In this document: one piece after another, positions 42,215-42,857 of the stretch | Layout of the letters: each line of letters opens with the position of its first letter | How positions within the stretch are numbered: the stretch's first letter is position 1 | Made by a program: the position numbers and the translations under genes | Notes under the pieces: generated by a model | The model's input: the letters and a program-made list of their open reading frames with translations, nothing else | Databases searched by the model: none | What the model was told of the DNA's origin: nothing | From: Verrucomicrobiaceae bacterium | Lineage (GTDB): Bacteria > Verrucomicrobiota > Verrucomicrobiia > Verrucomicrobiales > Akkermansiaceae | Length of the DNA stretch: 42,857 bases | Direction of reading: 5' to 3' | NCBI GenBank assembly: GCA_027486655.1 | Contig: JAIXOR010000029.1 | Span: 1-42,857, forward strand

Positions 42215-42450
42215 GTAAGCGTCCTAAAATTGGCCCCATTGACGGGTTTCATGGGGAGTCGATTTTTAGGCGGTCTTTCGGGCGGCCTTGAGTTCTTCGG
42301 CGAGGCGGGCCGGGGTGAGGGCGGCGGCTTGTTCGGCGGTGGGGGCGTGCTGCAGGCGGGTGAGCGCAGCGGTGAGGTAGTCTTCGGGATCCAGCCCGTG
42401 AGTGCGGCAGTTGGCCAGTAGGGTATAAATGAGCGCATTGTTGTCTCCTG
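42215..42450 (-). mobile_element. IS66-family right end, element 1 (truncated)
   Basis: It begins with the IS66-type terminal sequence GTAAGCG at 42215 and contains the C-terminal end of a TnpC transposase on the minus strand (42266-42450). The 8 bp before it, GGTAATTC, are the likely target duplicate. It is cut at 42450 by the end of element 2. The remainder lies beyond the window or is lost. Confidence 0.75.
42266..42450 (-). pseudogene. IS66 TnpC transposase, C-terminal fragment 1
   Basis: The minus-strand frame encodes DNNALIYTLLANCRTHGLDPEDYLTAALTRLQHAP and a basic tail, the recognisable C-terminal domain of IS66 TnpC. The rest of the transposase is missing, because element 2 is inserted just before the conserved ALIYT block. 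Confidence 0.8.
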
Positions 42451-42739
42451 GTAAGCGTAGCCTGAAGCGCCGTGCATAGGGTTTTGCTATGCTGCATTCA
42501 TAGCGGTCATCGTATGCAATTCTATGACATCTATGATCAGGCGGCCGGGCGAGCGGCCTTGGGGGTGCGGGCGGCGAGCCATTTTGCCAGCGTGAGGCTG
42601 GCGGCTTCGCGGGCGTCTTTGAGAGCGGGCAGGCGGGTGAGCACATCCTCAAGATGTTCGCGGGTGTGGATGCCGAGACGGCGGCAGTTCTCGACGATGG
42701 TGTAGAGGATGGCGCATTTCTTTCCGGACTCGGCATTGC
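42451..42739 (-). mobile_element. IS66-family right end, element 2 (nested, truncated)
   Basis: A second GTAAGCG terminus at 42451 directly follows the interrupted tnpC of element 1; GTCTCCTG (42443-42450) is the candidate duplicate. Its own tnpC C-terminus (42537-42739) is in turn interrupted at 42740. Confidence 0.72.
42537..42739 (-). pseudogene. IS66 TnpC transposase, C-terminal fragment 2
   Basis: The minus-strand frame encodes NAESGKKCAILYTIVENCRRLGIHTREHLEDVLTRLPAL and ends in a basic tail at TGA 42539-42537. It is homologous to fragment 1 but clearly a different IS66 member. It is interrupted just upstream of the same conserved block. Confidence 0.8.
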
Positions 42740-42857
42740 GTAAGCGGTCAACACAACCCCACTAGTCAGCGGGACCGCAACGACCGCATGATGGGGCACC
42801 ATGTCAACGCTCATCGATCCAAACCCCGGCACCATCATCAAGTCCGACCGCGTCGGA
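42740..42857 (+). mobile_element. IS66-family left end, element 3 (continues past window)
   Basis: A third GTAAGCG terminus (42740), preceded by GGCATTGC as candidate duplicate, reads inward on the plus strand to a short ORF starting at 42801. This fits an IS66 left end with its first accessory gene. The element runs off the window. Confidence 0.6.
42801..42857 (+). CDS. Start of a possible IS66 accessory protein (TnpA-like), partial
   Basis: The ATG at 42801 opens MSTLIDPNPGTIIKSDRVG to the window end. An N-terminus of this kind 61 bp inside the IS66 left terminus would suit the small DNA-binding TnpA of the family. Only 19 residues are visible. Confidence 0.4.
   Translation, partial: MSTLIDPNPGTIIKSDRVG

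Noticed and set aside
1..42857. CRISPR array or cas genes
   Set aside because: No regularly spaced direct repeats and no Cas-like proteins were seen.

Overview
The window reads as a chromosomal segment of a GC-rich Gram-negative bacterium, most likely a member of the Verrucomicrobiota (Luteolibacter-like). This is an inference from the GC-rich coding style, the scarcity of Shine-Dalgarno motifs before obvious genes, the outer-membrane genes (lpxD, OmpH-like, TolC-like) and typical families such as a 3-keto-disaccharide hydrolase domain protein, a sulfatase and thrombospondin-type-3 proteins. About 37.6 kb is ordinary, tightly packed core chromosome. The last 5 kb is an AT-rich accessory island ended by nested IS66 debris.

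Layout. 0.1-6.0 kb: a complete tripartite RND drug-efflux operon (minus strand), divergent from a TetR-type repressor, with a palindromic operator between them, followed by an orphan membrane-fusion protein. 8.2-14.5 kb: queA, a secreted transglutaminase-like protein coupled to a thioredoxin-fold protein, a 3-keto-disaccharide hydrolase domain protein, tsaB and exonuclease III. 14.5-21.0 kb (all minus strand): a run that begins with a tight array of tRNA and tRNA-like units and continues through rtcB (RNA ligase), an HNH endonuclease, a spermidine-synthase-like protein, a zinc-ribbon protein and a Ski2-like helicase. 22-37.6 kb: AAA ATPase, ileS-lspA, purE-purK, an AraC regulator, a sulfatase, murA, prmC, hypothetical membrane proteins, DUF2071, OmpH/Skp and lpxD.

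The most unusual locus is the rtcB array (20.68-21.02 kb). Five units separated by about 5-10 nt lie just upstream of, and codirectional with, the RNA ligase: a canonical CAU tRNA, a 67-nt stem-loop, a free acceptor/T-arm minihelix ending in CCA, a tRNA-His with G-1, C73 and CCA but an abnormal elbow, and a degenerate UUU (Lys-type) tRNA. The minihelix and the His unit share a T-loop with G in place of U55, and so does a lone motif further upstream. RtcB heals broken tRNAs, so the array could supply, decoy or sense tRNA damage; that role is inference. A 23-bp inverted repeat flanks the array.

The 38.1-42.2 kb island is a three-gene overlapping operon of exported proteins in AT-rich DNA: an exported protein, a 791-aa thrombospondin-type-3 protein with a caspase-like His/Cys pair, and a membrane-anchored protein. 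A 148-bp palindromic MITE-like element lies on its left and three nested IS66 ends on its right. A DNA-level octamer, YTGTTAGR, recurs through the GC-rich part in several reading frames and is reported separately.
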